NCBI RefSeq assembly: GCF_001044395.1
Contig: NZ_JANU01000009.1
Coordinates: 120,159-184,158 of the forward strand
DNA: 64,000 bases
Direction: 5' to 3'
DNA from: Caenimonas sp. SL110
Lineage (GTDB): Bacteria; Pseudomonadota; Gammaproteobacteria; Burkholderiales; Burkholderiaceae_C
Shown one piece after another: positions 35,708 through 45,177 of the stretch; the first letter of the stretch is position 1; the number at the start of each line of letters is the position of its first letter. The notes below the pieces were generated by a model that was given only the letters and a program-made list of their open reading frames with translations, searched no databases and was not told the DNA's origin. A program made the position numbers and the translations under genes.

Positions 35708-35784
35708 CACCTGGCAAAACCGAATGCACCGGCTCCAGCAGCGGTGCTAGCATTGCACGTACTTTCATCACACCGCCCCATCCC

Positions 35785-36339
35785 ATGCCCCCCAACCATG
35801 CTGTCGCCCCCAGCGCCCTGATCGGCTGGCATTCCATGTTCATGGGCGTCGCACTCCTGGCGTCCGCGCGCTCCAAGGATCACCGCACGCGCAACGGCGC
35901 CTGCATCGTGACGCCGGACCACCGGATCATCGGCGTGGGCTACAACGGGTTGCCGCGTGGCTGCGATGACCAGGACCCGATCTACTGGGCCGACGACGAC
36001 AACGATCCCTTCCATTCGCGCCACAGCTACGTGGTGCACGCCGAGATCAACGCAACGCTCAATTGCGTCGTTCTTCCGCTGACCAATGCCACCATCTACA
36101 CCACCCAGTTTCCGTGCCCCCGATGCGCCCAGGCCATCATCCAGGCCGGTATCCGGCGCGTGGTGTACCTGCGCGAGAAGCAGCACCACGCAAGCGCCAA
36201 TGCGGCGGCCATGAAGATGTTCGGAGCCAGTGGTGTGGACTGCGAGGCGCTGGAAACGGTGGACGCGAAGGCCAACGACTGGTCGACGCGGCTGGGTTCG
36301 TACATCGCCAACGACCGGCCGAGCGAAGACGACGTCTGA
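35785..36339 (+). CDS. Deoxycytidylate (dCMP) deaminase family protein
   Basis: 184 aa. The zinc site is H85-A-E87 (VVHAEINATLN) with C111 and C114 (PCPRCAQA), where E87 is the proton shuttle. SKDHRTRNGACIV and GYNGLPRG are the nucleotide-binding parts seen in dCMP deaminases. It should convert dCMP to dUMP for dTTP synthesis. ATG 35785 is chosen; the frame is open from 35701, but that would start inside the toxin-antitoxin operator. No clear ribosome-binding site is seen. Confidence 0.88.
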   Translation: MPPNHAVAPSALIGWHSMFMGVALLASARSKDHRTRNGACIVTPDHRIIGVGYNGLPRGCDDQDPIYWADDDNDPFHSRHSYVVHAEINATLNCVVLPLTNATIYTTQFPCPRCAQAIIQAGIRRVVYLREKQHHASANAAAMKMFGASGVDCEALETVDAKANDWSTRLGSYIANDRPSEDDV

Positions 36340-36385
36340 CACCACAGCCTTGACGGCAGGCCAGGCCGCAGAGCCCCCATCCCGG

Positions 36386-36406
36386 CCTTCCCCCAGAGGG
36401 GGAAGG
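36386..36406. terminator. Hairpin between convergent dCMP deaminase and guaD genes
   Basis: CCTTCCCCC (36386-36394) pairs with GGGGGAAGG (36398-36406) around AGA. It is a perfect 9-bp stem between two converging genes. It lacks a clear T-run and could be a bidirectional stop or a REP-like hairpin. Confidence 0.5.
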
Positions 36407-36416
36407 AGGAAGGCAG

Positions 36417-37700
36417 CTACATGGAGCCCGCGATGTGCGCGCGGGTCACGACCCTGTCATCACCCAGCACGATCAGCGAGAACAGCAGTTCGTCCAGGCT
36501 ACCGGCCTGCGAGGTCTTGCGCGCGAGAAGCGGCGTCGCCTTGGGGTCGAGCACGATGAAGTCTGCTTCGCATCCCGGCTGCAGGTTGCCGATCACGCCC
36601 TCCAGGCCCAGCGCCTGCGCCGCGCCTGCGGTGTGCTGCCACCAGAGGTTCTGCGGCGAGAGCGACACGCCCGGCTTGGTCTGACCCTCGCGGCCGACGT
36701 AGTACGCGGCCAGCATCGTGTGAAACGGGCTGAAGCTGGTGCCGCCGCCAACATCACTGGCCAGGCCGTGCTTGAAGCCGATGCGCTGCGCGCCTTCATA
36801 GTCAAAAAAGCCACTGCCCAGAAACAGGTTGCTGGTCGGGCTCACGGCTGCTGCTGCGCCAGTGGACCGCATCAGGGCCCTGTCGTCATCATCGAAGTGG
36901 ATGCAATGCGCGTAGATCGCGCGGCCCCGCATCAGGCCGAAGTCTTCATACACCGACAGGTAGCTGCGCGACTGCGGAAACAACTCGCGCACCCACCGCA
37001 CTTCATCCAGGTTCTCGGCAACATGCGACTGGATCCAGACGTCAGGGTACTTGGCGGCGAGCGCGCCTGCGCCTTGCAACTGGGCATGCGTGCTGCTCGG
37101 CGCAAAACGGGGCGTGATCGCATAGCCCAGCCGGTCCTGGCCGTGCCAGCGCTGGATCAGCGACTCGGTGTCGATGAGCGACTGCTGCGTCTCGTCGCGA
37201 ACACCATCGGGAGAATGACGGTCTTGCAAGACCTTGCCGGCGATGAGCCGCATGCCGCGCTGCTGCGCCTGCCCCATCAGCGCATTGACCGACGCCGGAT
37301 GCGACGTCGCAAAGGCCAGCACACTCGTGACCCCGTGGCGCAGCAATTCGTCGATGAAGAACACCGCCAGTTCATTCGAATAGGCATCATCCGAAAAACG
37401 CGATTCGTGCGGAAAGGTGTAGTTCTCCAGCCAGGGCAACAGCCCTGCAGCGGGCGAGCCGATCACATCGATCTGCGGAAAATGAATGTGCAGGTCGATG
37501 AAGCCCGGCGCGATGATGTGGCCCGGCAGGTGCTCCACCGCCACGCCTTCGTAGTTGCGCGCCAGCGCCTGGTACGGCCCCACGGCGCGTACGACCTGCC
37601 GGCCGTGGGCATCCGGCCCGACGACCAGCAGGCCGTCAGCGTCATAGACCGCATGGCCGTCGTCGGCAAACCTCAGGATCGCTGCGCGCCAGGCTCTCAT
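36417..37700 (-). CDS. guaD: Guanine deaminase
   Basis: 427 aa, amidohydrolase that converts guanine to xanthine and ammonia. The zinc motif DLHIHFPQIDVIG (H71, H73) continues with LPWLENYTFPHE, a guanine deaminase hallmark. PRFAPSST, SHVAEN, HCIHFDD and SDVGGGTSFSPF complete the active site. Start ATG 37700 lies 4 bp after the stop of the BMP binding-protein gene, so it is the second gene of that operon and would use guanine brought in or made from imported guanosine. Confidence 0.93.
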   Translation of the reverse strand: MRAWRAAILRFADDGHAVYDADGLLVVGPDAHGRQVVRAVGPYQALARNYEGVAVEHLPGHIIAPGFIDLHIHFPQIDVIGSPAAGLLPWLENYTFPHESRFSDDAYSNELAVFFIDELLRHGVTSVLAFATSHPASVNALMGQAQQRGMRLIAGKVLQDRHSPDGVRDETQQSLIDTESLIQRWHGQDRLGYAITPRFAPSSTHAQLQGAGALAAKYPDVWIQSHVAENLDEVRWVRELFPQSRSYLSVYEDFGLMRGRAIYAHCIHFDDDDRALMRSTGAAAAVSPTSNLFLGSGFFDYEGAQRIGFKHGLASDVGGGTSFSPFHTMLAAYYVGREGQTKPGVSLSPQNLWWQHTAGAAQALGLEGVIGNLQPGCEADFIVLDPKATPLLARKTSQAGSLDELLFSLIVLGDDRVVTRAHIAGSM

Positions 37701-37704
37701 CGGG

Positions 37705-38787
37705 CTATTTTGCAATCTTTCCCTGCACGCCAGATACGAGATAGTTCATGCCGAGTATCTGCTCGTCCGATAGTGACTGTCCCCGCGCAATCACGGCCTT
37801 GCCTTCGTTGTCGGCGATGGGTCCGGCAAACGGCAGGAGCTTGCCGGCCGCGATGTCTTTTTGCCGCGCCAGCGCTTCCTTCTGCACCGATGCCGGAACG
37901 CGCGAACCGAAGTCGCCGACGCGGATCATTCCCTGTTTCACGCCACCCCATACCGTGCCGGGCTTCCAGGTGCCATCGAGCACCGCGCGGGTGCGCCGCG
38001 TGTAGTAGTCGCCCCATTGGTGCGTCACGGCCGCAATCTGTGCATCGGGGCCTGATTTGCGCATGTCCGAGTGATAGGCCACGGCCATCTTGCCGCGCTC
38101 CTGCGCCGCGACCATGACGGCGTTCGAGCCGGTATGGAAAGCCATCACGTCCGCATCCTGGTTCATGAGCGTCATCGCCGCGTCGCGCTCTTTCGGCGGA
38201 TCGAACCAGGCGTTCAGCCACACCACCCTGACCTGAGCCTTCGGGTTGACCGAGCGCATGCCGAGCGTGAATGCGTTGATGCCCTGCAGCACTTCGGGGA
38301 TGGGAAAGCCCGCGACATAGCCGGCCACGTGGGTCTTTGTCATGCGCCCGGCCACGATGCCAGCGAGGTAGCGGCCCTCGTAGTAGCGGGCGTTGGCCGC
38401 CGCCACGTTGGGCGCGGTCTTGTAGCCGGTGATCGACTCGAAGCGGACGTCCGGAAAGTCCTTTGCCACCTTGAGCGTGGGCTCCATGTAGCCAAAGCTC
38501 GGCGTGAAGATCAGCTTGTGGCCTGTCTGCGCGAGGTCGCGGATCACGCGTTCTGCGTCGGCGCCTTCGGCCACGTTTTCGACGAACGTGGTCTTGACCT
38601 TGTCGCCCAGCGCGGCTTCAACGGCCTTGCGCCCGTCGTCGTGCTGGCGTATCCAGCCCGCATCTGTCACGGGGGCGACATACACGAAGCCCACCTTGAG
38701 TGGCTCGGACGCCACGGCAGGTGCGCCATAAAAAGGGAGCGTGAGAAAACAGGCGGCCGCGAATGCGGCTGCGAGGTTTTTGTGCAT
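37705..38787 (-). CDS. BMP family ABC transporter substrate-binding protein (purine-type)
   Basis: 360 aa with a Sec signal peptide (hydrophobic 8-24, cleavage near AVASEP). The mature part LKVGFVYVAPVTDAGW and GHKLIFTPSFGYMEPTLKVA are typical of the PnrA/Med family of nucleoside- or purine-binding proteins. It is about 50-60% alike by eye to the lipoprotein at 47110-48267, but lacks the lipid anchor. Co-transcription with guaD suggests a purine ligand. Its leader contains a strong hairpin (see 38826-38851). No permease genes adjoin it, so it may share those at 48-51 kb. Confidence 0.9.
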   Translation of the reverse strand: MHKNLAAAFAAACFLTLPFYGAPAVASEPLKVGFVYVAPVTDAGWIRQHDDGRKAVEAALGDKVKTTFVENVAEGADAERVIRDLAQTGHKLIFTPSFGYMEPTLKVAKDFPDVRFESITGYKTAPNVAAANARYYEGRYLAGIVAGRMTKTHVAGYVAGFPIPEVLQGINAFTLGMRSVNPKAQVRVVWLNAWFDPPKERDAAMTLMNQDADVMAFHTGSNAVMVAAQERGKMAVAYHSDMRKSGPDAQIAAVTHQWGDYYTRRTRAVLDGTWKPGTVWGGVKQGMIRVGDFGSRVPASVQKEALARQKDIAAGKLLPFAGPIADNEGKAVIARGQSLSDEQILGMNYLVSGVQGKIAK

Positions 38788-39104
38788 GGTGGTCCTCTAC
38801 ATGGCCCCGGGGGTTGAAAAATGAAATCGCCACTGGGGGCACAGTGGCGATGCGCCGATTTTAAGGGGGGCCTGCCGCCGCTTTGCGGTTCCCCACTGGT
38901 ATTTCCCTTTAATCCCCATTGGTACGCTGCGGTCCACTGGGGGAAACGATATGACTCAGATCCGTTGACGACGAAGGGTTTCTGTGTAGGAATGGCGACT
39001 GCGGAATGCCGTTGGCATGCCGCATGCTTCGCGAAAATCAACACAAACACGGTCCCGGTGCGCGCCAAAAGCGCGTTACGGCCCGGCACCAGGAGTATTC
39101 CCAG
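38788..39104. promoter_or_regulatory. Divergent leader region between BMP gene and S8 protease gene
   Basis: A 317-bp gap without a gene. For the minus-strand BMP gene it holds a perfect 10-bp stem, ATCGCCACTG / CAGTGGCGAT (38826-38851, 6-nt loop), followed by TTTCATTTTT, 38 bp before the ATG. TAAAAT (38858-38863) lies 7 bp upstream of the stem and could be a -10 box. Further upstream the same strand has three CAGTGG or CCAGTGG segments and a CCGC-AAA-GCGG hairpin. For the protease, TTGACG at 38965-38970 is a possible -35 with only a weak -10. Confidence 0.5.
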
Positions 39105-42100
39105 ATGAATCCGATTGAGAGAACCATGCGACTGACGCTAGCGTCAGTCGCAGCAGCGGCCCTGCTGGCCGCCTGCGGTGGTGGTGGAGGAGAGGTCGCA
39201 TCGTCATCTTCCGCACCGCTGGCAGCTGCAAAAAGCAGCACCGAAACTGCGGCAGCCACCACATCTGCAGCTGCGGCCCAAGGGCCGCTCGCGGCGGCAA
39301 AGGCCGGCACGAGCCGGGTGTACCTGATCCAGATGGCCGACGCGCCAGCGGTTGCCTATGACGGCGGCGTGCAGGGTCTGGCGCCGACCAAGGTCCGCGG
39401 CCTGAAGAAGCTCAATCCGGAATCTCCTGAAGTCGTGGCCTACATGGCCTACCTCAAGGGCAAGCAAGATAGCCTGCTGGCCAAGGTCGGCGGCACCAAG
39501 GTCTACAACTACGGCTACACCTTCAGCGGCTTTGCTGCATCGCTCACGCAAGCGCAGGCAGACAAGCTGGCCGTCACGAAGGGCGTGCTGGCGGTAACCA
39601 CCGACGAAGTCCGCAAGCTCGATACCGCCTCGACTCCTGCTTTCCTGGAGCTGTCCGGCTCCACCGGCTTCTGGAACACCGCCGGTGCCAAGGGCGAGAA
39701 CGTCGTCATCGGCATCGTGGACTCCGGCATCTGGCCCGAGAGCCTGAGTTTTTCCGACCGCGTGGAAGCCGATGGCATTACCCCGGCCAAGACCGGCACC
39801 CAGGTCTACAGTGACCTGGCCGGATTTCACGGCCGATGCGCCAGGGGCGAAGAGTGGAGAGGCGGCAATTGCAACCGCAAGCTGGTCTCGGCTCGTTACT
39901 ACAACGCCGGCTTCGGCGGTGATGCAGCCATCAGCGAACGCTGGCCCTACGAATACAACTCGCCGCGCGACTACGGCGGCCACGGCACTCACACCGCCAG
40001 CACCGCAGGCGGCAATGCCAATGTGAAAGTCTCGGGCCCGGCAGCTGCCATGGGCAGGACTTCCGGCATCGCTCCGCGTGCACGCATCTCGGTCTACAAG
40101 GTCTGCTGGTCGGTCGAAGCCGATGACGGCGGATGCGCTACTTCCGACAGCGTGGCTGCCATCGAGCAGGCCGTCGCCGACGGCGTCGATGTCATCAACT
40201 ACTCGATCAGCGGCAGCAAGACCAACTTCCGTGACCCGGTCGAGATCGCATTCCTGTACGCAGCAGATGCAGGCGTTTTTGTTGCAGCTTCGGCCGGCAA
40301 CAGCGGCCCGACGGCAGCCACGGTCGCGCACCCCAGCCCCTGGATCACGACGGTTGCCGCTGCATCGCACAACCGCAGTTCGACAGCCACGGCCACACTG
40401 GGCAACGCCGCCGCGTACACCGGCGCTGCGCTCAATGGCAAGCTGATTTCGGGCAAGCCCCTGATCCATGCGGTTAACGCCGGCCTTCCTGGCGTCGATG
40501 CAACCGCGCTGCGCCTGTGCTTCTCGGCATCCTGGAACGGATCAGCAGTGCTCGACCCCGCCAAGGTGGTAGGCAAGATCGTGATCTGCGATCGCGGCAC
40601 CAGTGACCGGATCGACAAGAGTCGCGCCGTTGCTGAAGCCGGCGGCCTGGGCATGATCCTGACCAACACCAGCAGCAACACGCTCAACGCCGACTACCAC
40701 TCGGTGCCGACGGTTCACGTCTCGCACATCGATGGCCCTGCTATCAAGGCCTACTCGGTCACCCTGGGCGCCAAAGCCACCCTCGGCGTGTCGTCGCTTC
40801 AGTTCAACACACCCGCCCCGCTCACAGCGTCGTTCTCCTCCAGGGGTCCGCTGTCGGCTGGTGAAGGCAACCTGCTCAAGCCCGACATCACTGCGCCGGG
40901 CGTGGACATCCTTGCTTCCGTCGCTCCTCCCGGCAACCTGGGCCGCAAGTTCGACTTGTACCAAGGCACCTCGATGTCGAGCCCGCACATCGCAGGTATC
41001 GCCGCGCTGTTCAAGCAGAAGTTCCCGACCTGGTCGCCCATGGCGATCAAGTCGGCGCTGATGACGACGGCCGGTGACACCCTCGACTCGGGCGGCCCGA
41101 CCAGCGCAAACGTGATCTTCAACCAGGGTGCCGGCCACGTTCGTCCAAAGAACGCGCTGAACCCTGGCCTGGTATTCGATGCGGGCTGGAACGACTGGCT
41201 GGGCTTTCTCTGCGGCACGCAACTGCCTGCATCGAACTGCACGGGTGCCGGTGTCCCGGTGCTCAACCCGAGCGACTACAACAACCCGTCGATCGCCTTC
41301 GGCGCGCTGGCCGGCACCCAGACTGTGACGCGCAAGGTGCGCAATGTGGGCGGCAATTCGGCCACCTACACACCGGCGTTCACCGGCCTGACGGGCTTTA
41401 CCGCCACGATGAATCCGCCGACGCTGGTGATCGGACCGGGTGCTGAAGCCACGTTCACCGTGACGCTGACTCGCACAAGCGCGGCCATTGGGGCCTACAC
41501 CGGCGGACAGCTCACGCTGACCGACGGCGCGTCGCACGTCGTGCGTGTTCCGATCGTCGCCAGGCCCGTCGCCTTCGCAGCGCCGCTGGAAGCCAGCGGC
41601 AGCTACCCGGTCACGTTCGGTTTCGACGGCGCGTTCACAGCCACTCCCCGTGGCCTGATCGAATCGACCCGCGCGAACGGCTCGGTCGGCACGGACGGTC
41701 ATGTCGATTTCCCGATCGTCATCCCGTCGGGCACCACCTACCTGCGCGTCGCGCTGTTCGATGCAGACACCGGCGTTCCGAGCGATCTGGACCTGGAGAT
41801 CTATTTGGGATCGACCTACGTTGGCGGCAGCGGTGGCGGCACGTCACAGGAAGAATGGAATACCGTCGGCCCGCCGCCTGTCACGCTCACCGCGCGCGTC
41901 GTGGGCTGGTCCGTTCCAACGACGACGACCAGCTTCGTGCTGCACTACTGGACGCTCGGTTCGACCGACGCCGGAAACATGACCGTCACGGCGCCAAGCC
42001 CGGTCACCATGGGCACCACGGGCACCATCACGGTGACGCCAGGCATGCTGGCGGCTGGCAAGCGCTGGCTCGGATCGGTTGTGTACGGCGGCGCCTCCGG

Positions 42101-42155
42101 CCTGCCCAACCCGACCATCATCCGGATCGATACGCCAGCACTTCCTCCGAGCTGA
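39105..42155 (+). CDS. S8 family subtilisin-like serine protease, predicted lipoprotein
   Basis: 1,016 aa. Residues 1-24 are a lipoprotein signal (lipobox LAAC, C24) followed by Gly/Ser/Ala-rich linker. An inhibitor I9-like propeptide (VYLIQMADAPAVAYDG to about 160) precedes the catalytic domain with D206 (IVDSGIWPE), H293 (GHGTHTAS) and S623 (GTSMSSPH). A PA-type domain (about 450-550) is inserted before the Ser. After it come an Fn3-like domain (about 740-825) and a beta-rich C-terminal domain. The order propeptide-S8-PA-S8-Fn3 is that of plant cucumisin-type subtilases. AGGAG precedes the ATG. It should act at the outer membrane or outside the cell. Confidence 0.93.
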   Translation: MNPIERTMRLTLASVAAAALLAACGGGGGEVASSSSAPLAAAKSSTETAAATTSAAAAQGPLAAAKAGTSRVYLIQMADAPAVAYDGGVQGLAPTKVRGLKKLNPESPEVVAYMAYLKGKQDSLLAKVGGTKVYNYGYTFSGFAASLTQAQADKLAVTKGVLAVTTDEVRKLDTASTPAFLELSGSTGFWNTAGAKGENVVIGIVDSGIWPESLSFSDRVEADGITPAKTGTQVYSDLAGFHGRCARGEEWRGGNCNRKLVSARYYNAGFGGDAAISERWPYEYNSPRDYGGHGTHTASTAGGNANVKVSGPAAAMGRTSGIAPRARISVYKVCWSVEADDGGCATSDSVAAIEQAVADGVDVINYSISGSKTNFRDPVEIAFLYAADAGVFVAASAGNSGPTAATVAHPSPWITTVAAASHNRSSTATATLGNAAAYTGAALNGKLISGKPLIHAVNAGLPGVDATALRLCFSASWNGSAVLDPAKVVGKIVICDRGTSDRIDKSRAVAEAGGLGMILTNTSSNTLNADYHSVPTVHVSHIDGPAIKAYSVTLGAKATLGVSSLQFNTPAPLTASFSSRGPLSAGEGNLLKPDITAPGVDILASVAPPGNLGRKFDLYQGTSMSSPHIAGIAALFKQKFPTWSPMAIKSALMTTAGDTLDSGGPTSANVIFNQGAGHVRPKNALNPGLVFDAGWNDWLGFLCGTQLPASNCTGAGVPVLNPSDYNNPSIAFGALAGTQTVTRKVRNVGGNSATYTPAFTGLTGFTATMNPPTLVIGPGAEATFTVTLTRTSAAIGAYTGGQLTLTDGASHVVRVPIVARPVAFAAPLEASGSYPVTFGFDGAFTATPRGLIESTRANGSVGTDGHVDFPIVIPSGTTYLRVALFDADTGVPSDLDLEIYLGSTYVGGSGGGTSQEEWNTVGPPPVTLTARVVGWSVPTTTTSFVLHYWTLGSTDAGNMTVTAPSPVTMGTTGTITVTPGMLAAGKRWLGSVVYGGASGLPNPTIIRIDTPALPPS

Positions 42156-42156
42156 T

Positions 42157-42222
42157 GATGGCGAGGCCGCACAAGCGGCCTCGCCATCCACAAACAAACG
42201 CCCGGCTGTGCCGGGCGTTTTT
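42157..42222 (+). terminator. Double-hairpin terminator of the S8 protease gene
   Basis: A perfect 14-bp stem, GATGGCGAGGCCGC / GCGGCCTCGCCATC with loop ACAA (42157-42188), is followed by ACGCCCGG / CCGGGCGT (42198-42218) and TTTTT. The second hairpin is a textbook intrinsic terminator. Confidence 0.9.
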
Positions 42223-42245
42223 CATTGGGGAGGTCCGACGTGTGC

Positions 42246-42674
42246 CTAGGTTCTTGAACTGGGTAGCGGATCCTTCGCTACACCCGCTGGACACAGCACC
42301 AGCGTGCCGCGCCGGTTTGCGTGGTAGTCCCACACTTCACCGTTGACCGAGAGCTGGACCCGATAGCCGTCGACCAGCGCCTGCGTGTATTGACGGTCGG
42401 GCCGGGGGCATCCCAGGCTGGCGTCGCTCCACGTCACCGCCTGCGCGCTGACCAGCGTGAAATCGCCTTGTCCCTTGCCAGCGGCCGAAGCGCCCAGCCG
42501 TGCAGCCGCGTCGGCGCGAGCAAGTTTCACGACAGCGTCCAGCGACATCGGTTGCGGCGGACCCGAAGGGCCGGCCCTTGCTGCCGGTTCATGCGCGTGA
42601 CTGCACCCCGAAAGCGCCACCAGCGCGGTGGTGGCCATCAACATTGCCGATTGCTTCATTGCAGTTTGCTTCAT
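42246..42674 (-). CDS. Small lipoprotein of unknown function
   Basis: 142 aa. Signal sequence ends in the lipobox LSGC (C24). The mature part has a helical segment (SLDAVVKLARADAAARLG) and then a conserved beta region, TWSDASLGCPRPDRQYTQ, GYRVQLSVNGEVWDYHANRRG, LVLCP, with two Cys that may form a disulfide. This second half occurs in many small secreted proteins of unknown role. ATG 42674 overlaps the stop of the penicillin-acylase-family gene (ATGA), so it is the last gene of that operon. Confidence 0.78.
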   Translation of the reverse strand: MKQTAMKQSAMLMATTALVALSGCSHAHEPAARAGPSGPPQPMSLDAVVKLARADAAARLGASAAGKGQGDFTLVSAQAVTWSDASLGCPRPDRQYTQALVDGYRVQLSVNGEVWDYHANRRGTLVLCPAGVAKDPLPSSRT

Positions 42675-45148
42675 TGCGGCTCCAGCGTGGATTGATGCGC
42701 CCACTTCGGCGGGTTCAAGCGCAGCGGCCGGTATTCCACCTGCGCCCACTGATCCTTCATGTCGCGGTAGCGGCTGCTGAACACCAGGCCGCTTTGCCCC
42801 GTTTGGTAGATGAACTGCGAACGCTCCGGATCGGCCAGGTCAAAAACAGTGCGCATGCTGGCGGCGTGCCGGTTGGCAAACGGTGTCTTCGTGTCATTGG
42901 CCCAGTACTGCCCGACGTTCACCGTCCACGGATCGCCCGCAGTAGGCACCGACACGTCAAAGTAAGTGGCAAGCGACGGCACGTTGCCGAACGGCCTGTG
43001 CGCCGACAGCGCCGGGTGCGCCCGGCCCCAGCGCCATGCGGCCACATCCTTGCCCTGCTCGGCTGCAATGCGATCGAGCGCGCGGCCCAGCGCGCGCGAT
43101 GACTGCTCGGCGCAGCCCACGGGCGCGCACCAGAACTTGCCGACTTCGGCGTCGAGCAGCATCAGTTCCAGCGCGGCGCGAAACGTGCGCTTGCCATACA
43201 GCGCCTTGAACTTCGCCTCGCCGATGCGCGGGATGACCAGGCCCCGCGTGAGTTCGTCGGCCCAGTAGGCAAAGATCAGCGGCGCCGCGATCTCGGCGCG
43301 CATGTTGCCGTCGAACACCCTGAACTGGTCCATCGCAGCAGGTGCCAGTGCATGGCTGCTGGCGGTCGCCTTGAAGAACGGCAACAGCTTGAGCGTGGCG
43401 GTCGACAGCGTGTCGGCATGCACATCGCGCATGGTCTGCGCGGTGTGCTTGTTCTGCGCGCCGAGCAGGGCCTCGATCCGGTCGAAGCGCTCGGGCGTGT
43501 TCCAGTCTGCGCCGATGAACCTGGGGAAATCGGCAGGGTGAATCCGCTGGTTGGCTGTGGCGTGCCAGCCCTTGGCCTCGATGGCCGCGTGATCCACGCG
43601 CGGGTTGTCGCTGGCCGCGATCCAGCCCGTCCAGTCGTACTTCGCGTCCCATCCGGGGGCCGGCGCGATACCGCGCAGGTCGTTGCCCTCGCCGCGCACC
43701 GGCACGCGGCCCACCGCCTGGTAAGCGGTCTTGCCACCGGTGTCAGCCGCGACCATGTTCTGCATGGGCGAGTGATAGTTGGCATAGGCCGCAAGCAGCT
43801 CGTCCACCGTCTGCGCGGTGTTGCCATCGATGCCGGCCGCCAGCGTCTGGTTGTCGGCGTCCAGTGCAGACCATCGCAAAGCGAGCGCGAACTTGCGCGT
43901 ATCCAGCACGTTGGCATAGCCCGCATTGGCATCGCTCATCACCGGGCCATGCCGGGTGGTGCGCACCACCAGCTTTTCGTCGGGCTGGCCCTTGATGCGT
44001 ATCGTTTCCTCGCGCGAGGCGAACTCGGCCCAACCGGTGGGCGTGCGGTACTGCTTCGGGTTGTCGGGGTTGATCTGCTCCAGGTACAGGTCCTGCACAT
44101 CGGGGCCGGTATTGGTCACGCCCCACGAAACACCTGCAGTGCGGCCCAGCACGACCGAGGGCAGTCCGGGAAACGTCGCGCCGATCACATCGACCGGCTT
44201 GCCGCCCGGCTTCATGGCGGGTGCTTTCAGGCGCGCGAAATACCAGATCGCCGGTGCCGACAGGCCCAGGTGCGGATCGTTGGCCAGCAGCGGCTTGCCT
44301 GTCTGCGTGCGCGAGCCGTGCACCACCCAGTTGTTGGAACCAATGCCTTCCAGATGTCCCAGGCCTTGCGTCCACCGGTCCAGGTCCGGCATGGATGCGA
44401 CAAGCGATGTGGAAGTGATTTCAGCCGGTGCTATCGCCGTCTTCGCATCGGCCGGACGGTACACGCCCAGCCCCTTGTACAAGGCCGCCAGGTCCACGGA
44501 GGTGGCCGGTGCTTCGCCGGGATAAGGCGGCATCAGCTGCCACAGCTGCGCCGTGTCAAGCCGCTGCAGCGCAGAGAAGCGCGCGAACTCGGTGCCCCAG
44601 TTGCCGCCCAGGTCCAGCGCCATCATGATCGCCCAGCCCAGGCTGTCCTGAGGCGTCCACTCGCCAGGTTGGGTGCGAAGGATGTGGAACTCGGGCGGCA
44701 AGGCCTGCGAGCTCGTCGCATGAAAACTGTTGATGCCGCCCACATAGGCCTTCACCAGCGCCTGTGTCTCGGGCGCCATGCGCGCCCACTGGCCCTGCGC
44801 GGCCCGCAAGATGCCGAGCTTGCGCATGGTGCGATCGGTGTCCAGCGTCGGTTGCCCGAAGAGTTCGCTGAGCTGGCCGTGCATCACGCGCCGGTTGAAT
44901 TCGAGTTGCCAGCCGCGCTCCTGCGCGTGCACATAGCCCAGGGCAAAGTAGGCATCGGCCAGGCTTTGTGCCTCGATATGCGTCACGTCGGCCTCGTCGC
45001 GCCGCACCTCAACCGGCGACTTCAGGCCCTGCGCCCTGATCTGCCCGTCGAGCGTGGGAAAAGCGCGCCAGACATAGCCTGCCACCATGAGCGCTGCCAG
45101 CAGGGCAAGCGCCACGATTCCAAGCAACGTGAACTTCAACACGCGCAT
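42671..45148 (-). CDS. Penicillin acylase family protein (Ntn hydrolase)
   Basis: 825 aa precursor. One N-terminal membrane/signal segment (about 6-27) is followed by the alpha-chain region, a linker, and the autocatalytic cleavage site before the nucleophile S271 (GIGSNNWVVHG). HLGLSAPAIWY and the later beta-chain elements are present. Members cleave amide bonds in beta-lactams, acyl-homoserine lactones or other N-acyl compounds; which one cannot be told. Start ATG 45148 behind AAGGAGA. It lies 102 bp after the deaminase gene on the same strand. Confidence 0.88.
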   Translation of the reverse strand: MRVLKFTLLGIVALALLAALMVAGYVWRAFPTLDGQIRAQGLKSPVEVRRDEADVTHIEAQSLADAYFALGYVHAQERGWQLEFNRRVMHGQLSELFGQPTLDTDRTMRKLGILRAAQGQWARMAPETQALVKAYVGGINSFHATSSQALPPEFHILRTQPGEWTPQDSLGWAIMMALDLGGNWGTEFARFSALQRLDTAQLWQLMPPYPGEAPATSVDLAALYKGLGVYRPADAKTAIAPAEITSTSLVASMPDLDRWTQGLGHLEGIGSNNWVVHGSRTQTGKPLLANDPHLGLSAPAIWYFARLKAPAMKPGGKPVDVIGATFPGLPSVVLGRTAGVSWGVTNTGPDVQDLYLEQINPDNPKQYRTPTGWAEFASREETIRIKGQPDEKLVVRTTRHGPVMSDANAGYANVLDTRKFALALRWSALDADNQTLAAGIDGNTAQTVDELLAAYANYHSPMQNMVAADTGGKTAYQAVGRVPVRGEGNDLRGIAPAPGWDAKYDWTGWIAASDNPRVDHAAIEAKGWHATANQRIHPADFPRFIGADWNTPERFDRIEALLGAQNKHTAQTMRDVHADTLSTATLKLLPFFKATASSHALAPAAMDQFRVFDGNMRAEIAAPLIFAYWADELTRGLVIPRIGEAKFKALYGKRTFRAALELMLLDAEVGKFWCAPVGCAEQSSRALGRALDRIAAEQGKDVAAWRWGRAHPALSAHRPFGNVPSLATYFDVSVPTAGDPWTVNVGQYWANDTKTPFANRHAASMRTVFDLADPERSQFIYQTGQSGLVFSSRYRDMKDQWAQVEYRPLRLNPPKWAHQSTLEPQ

Positions 45149-45177
45149 GGCTGTCTCCTTGAATTTGAATCGCAGCA

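Noticed and set aside
35701..35784. Upstream ATG of the dCMP deaminase frame at 35701
   Set aside because: It lies inside the palindromic operator and adds residues unlike the family; 35785 fits the domain start.
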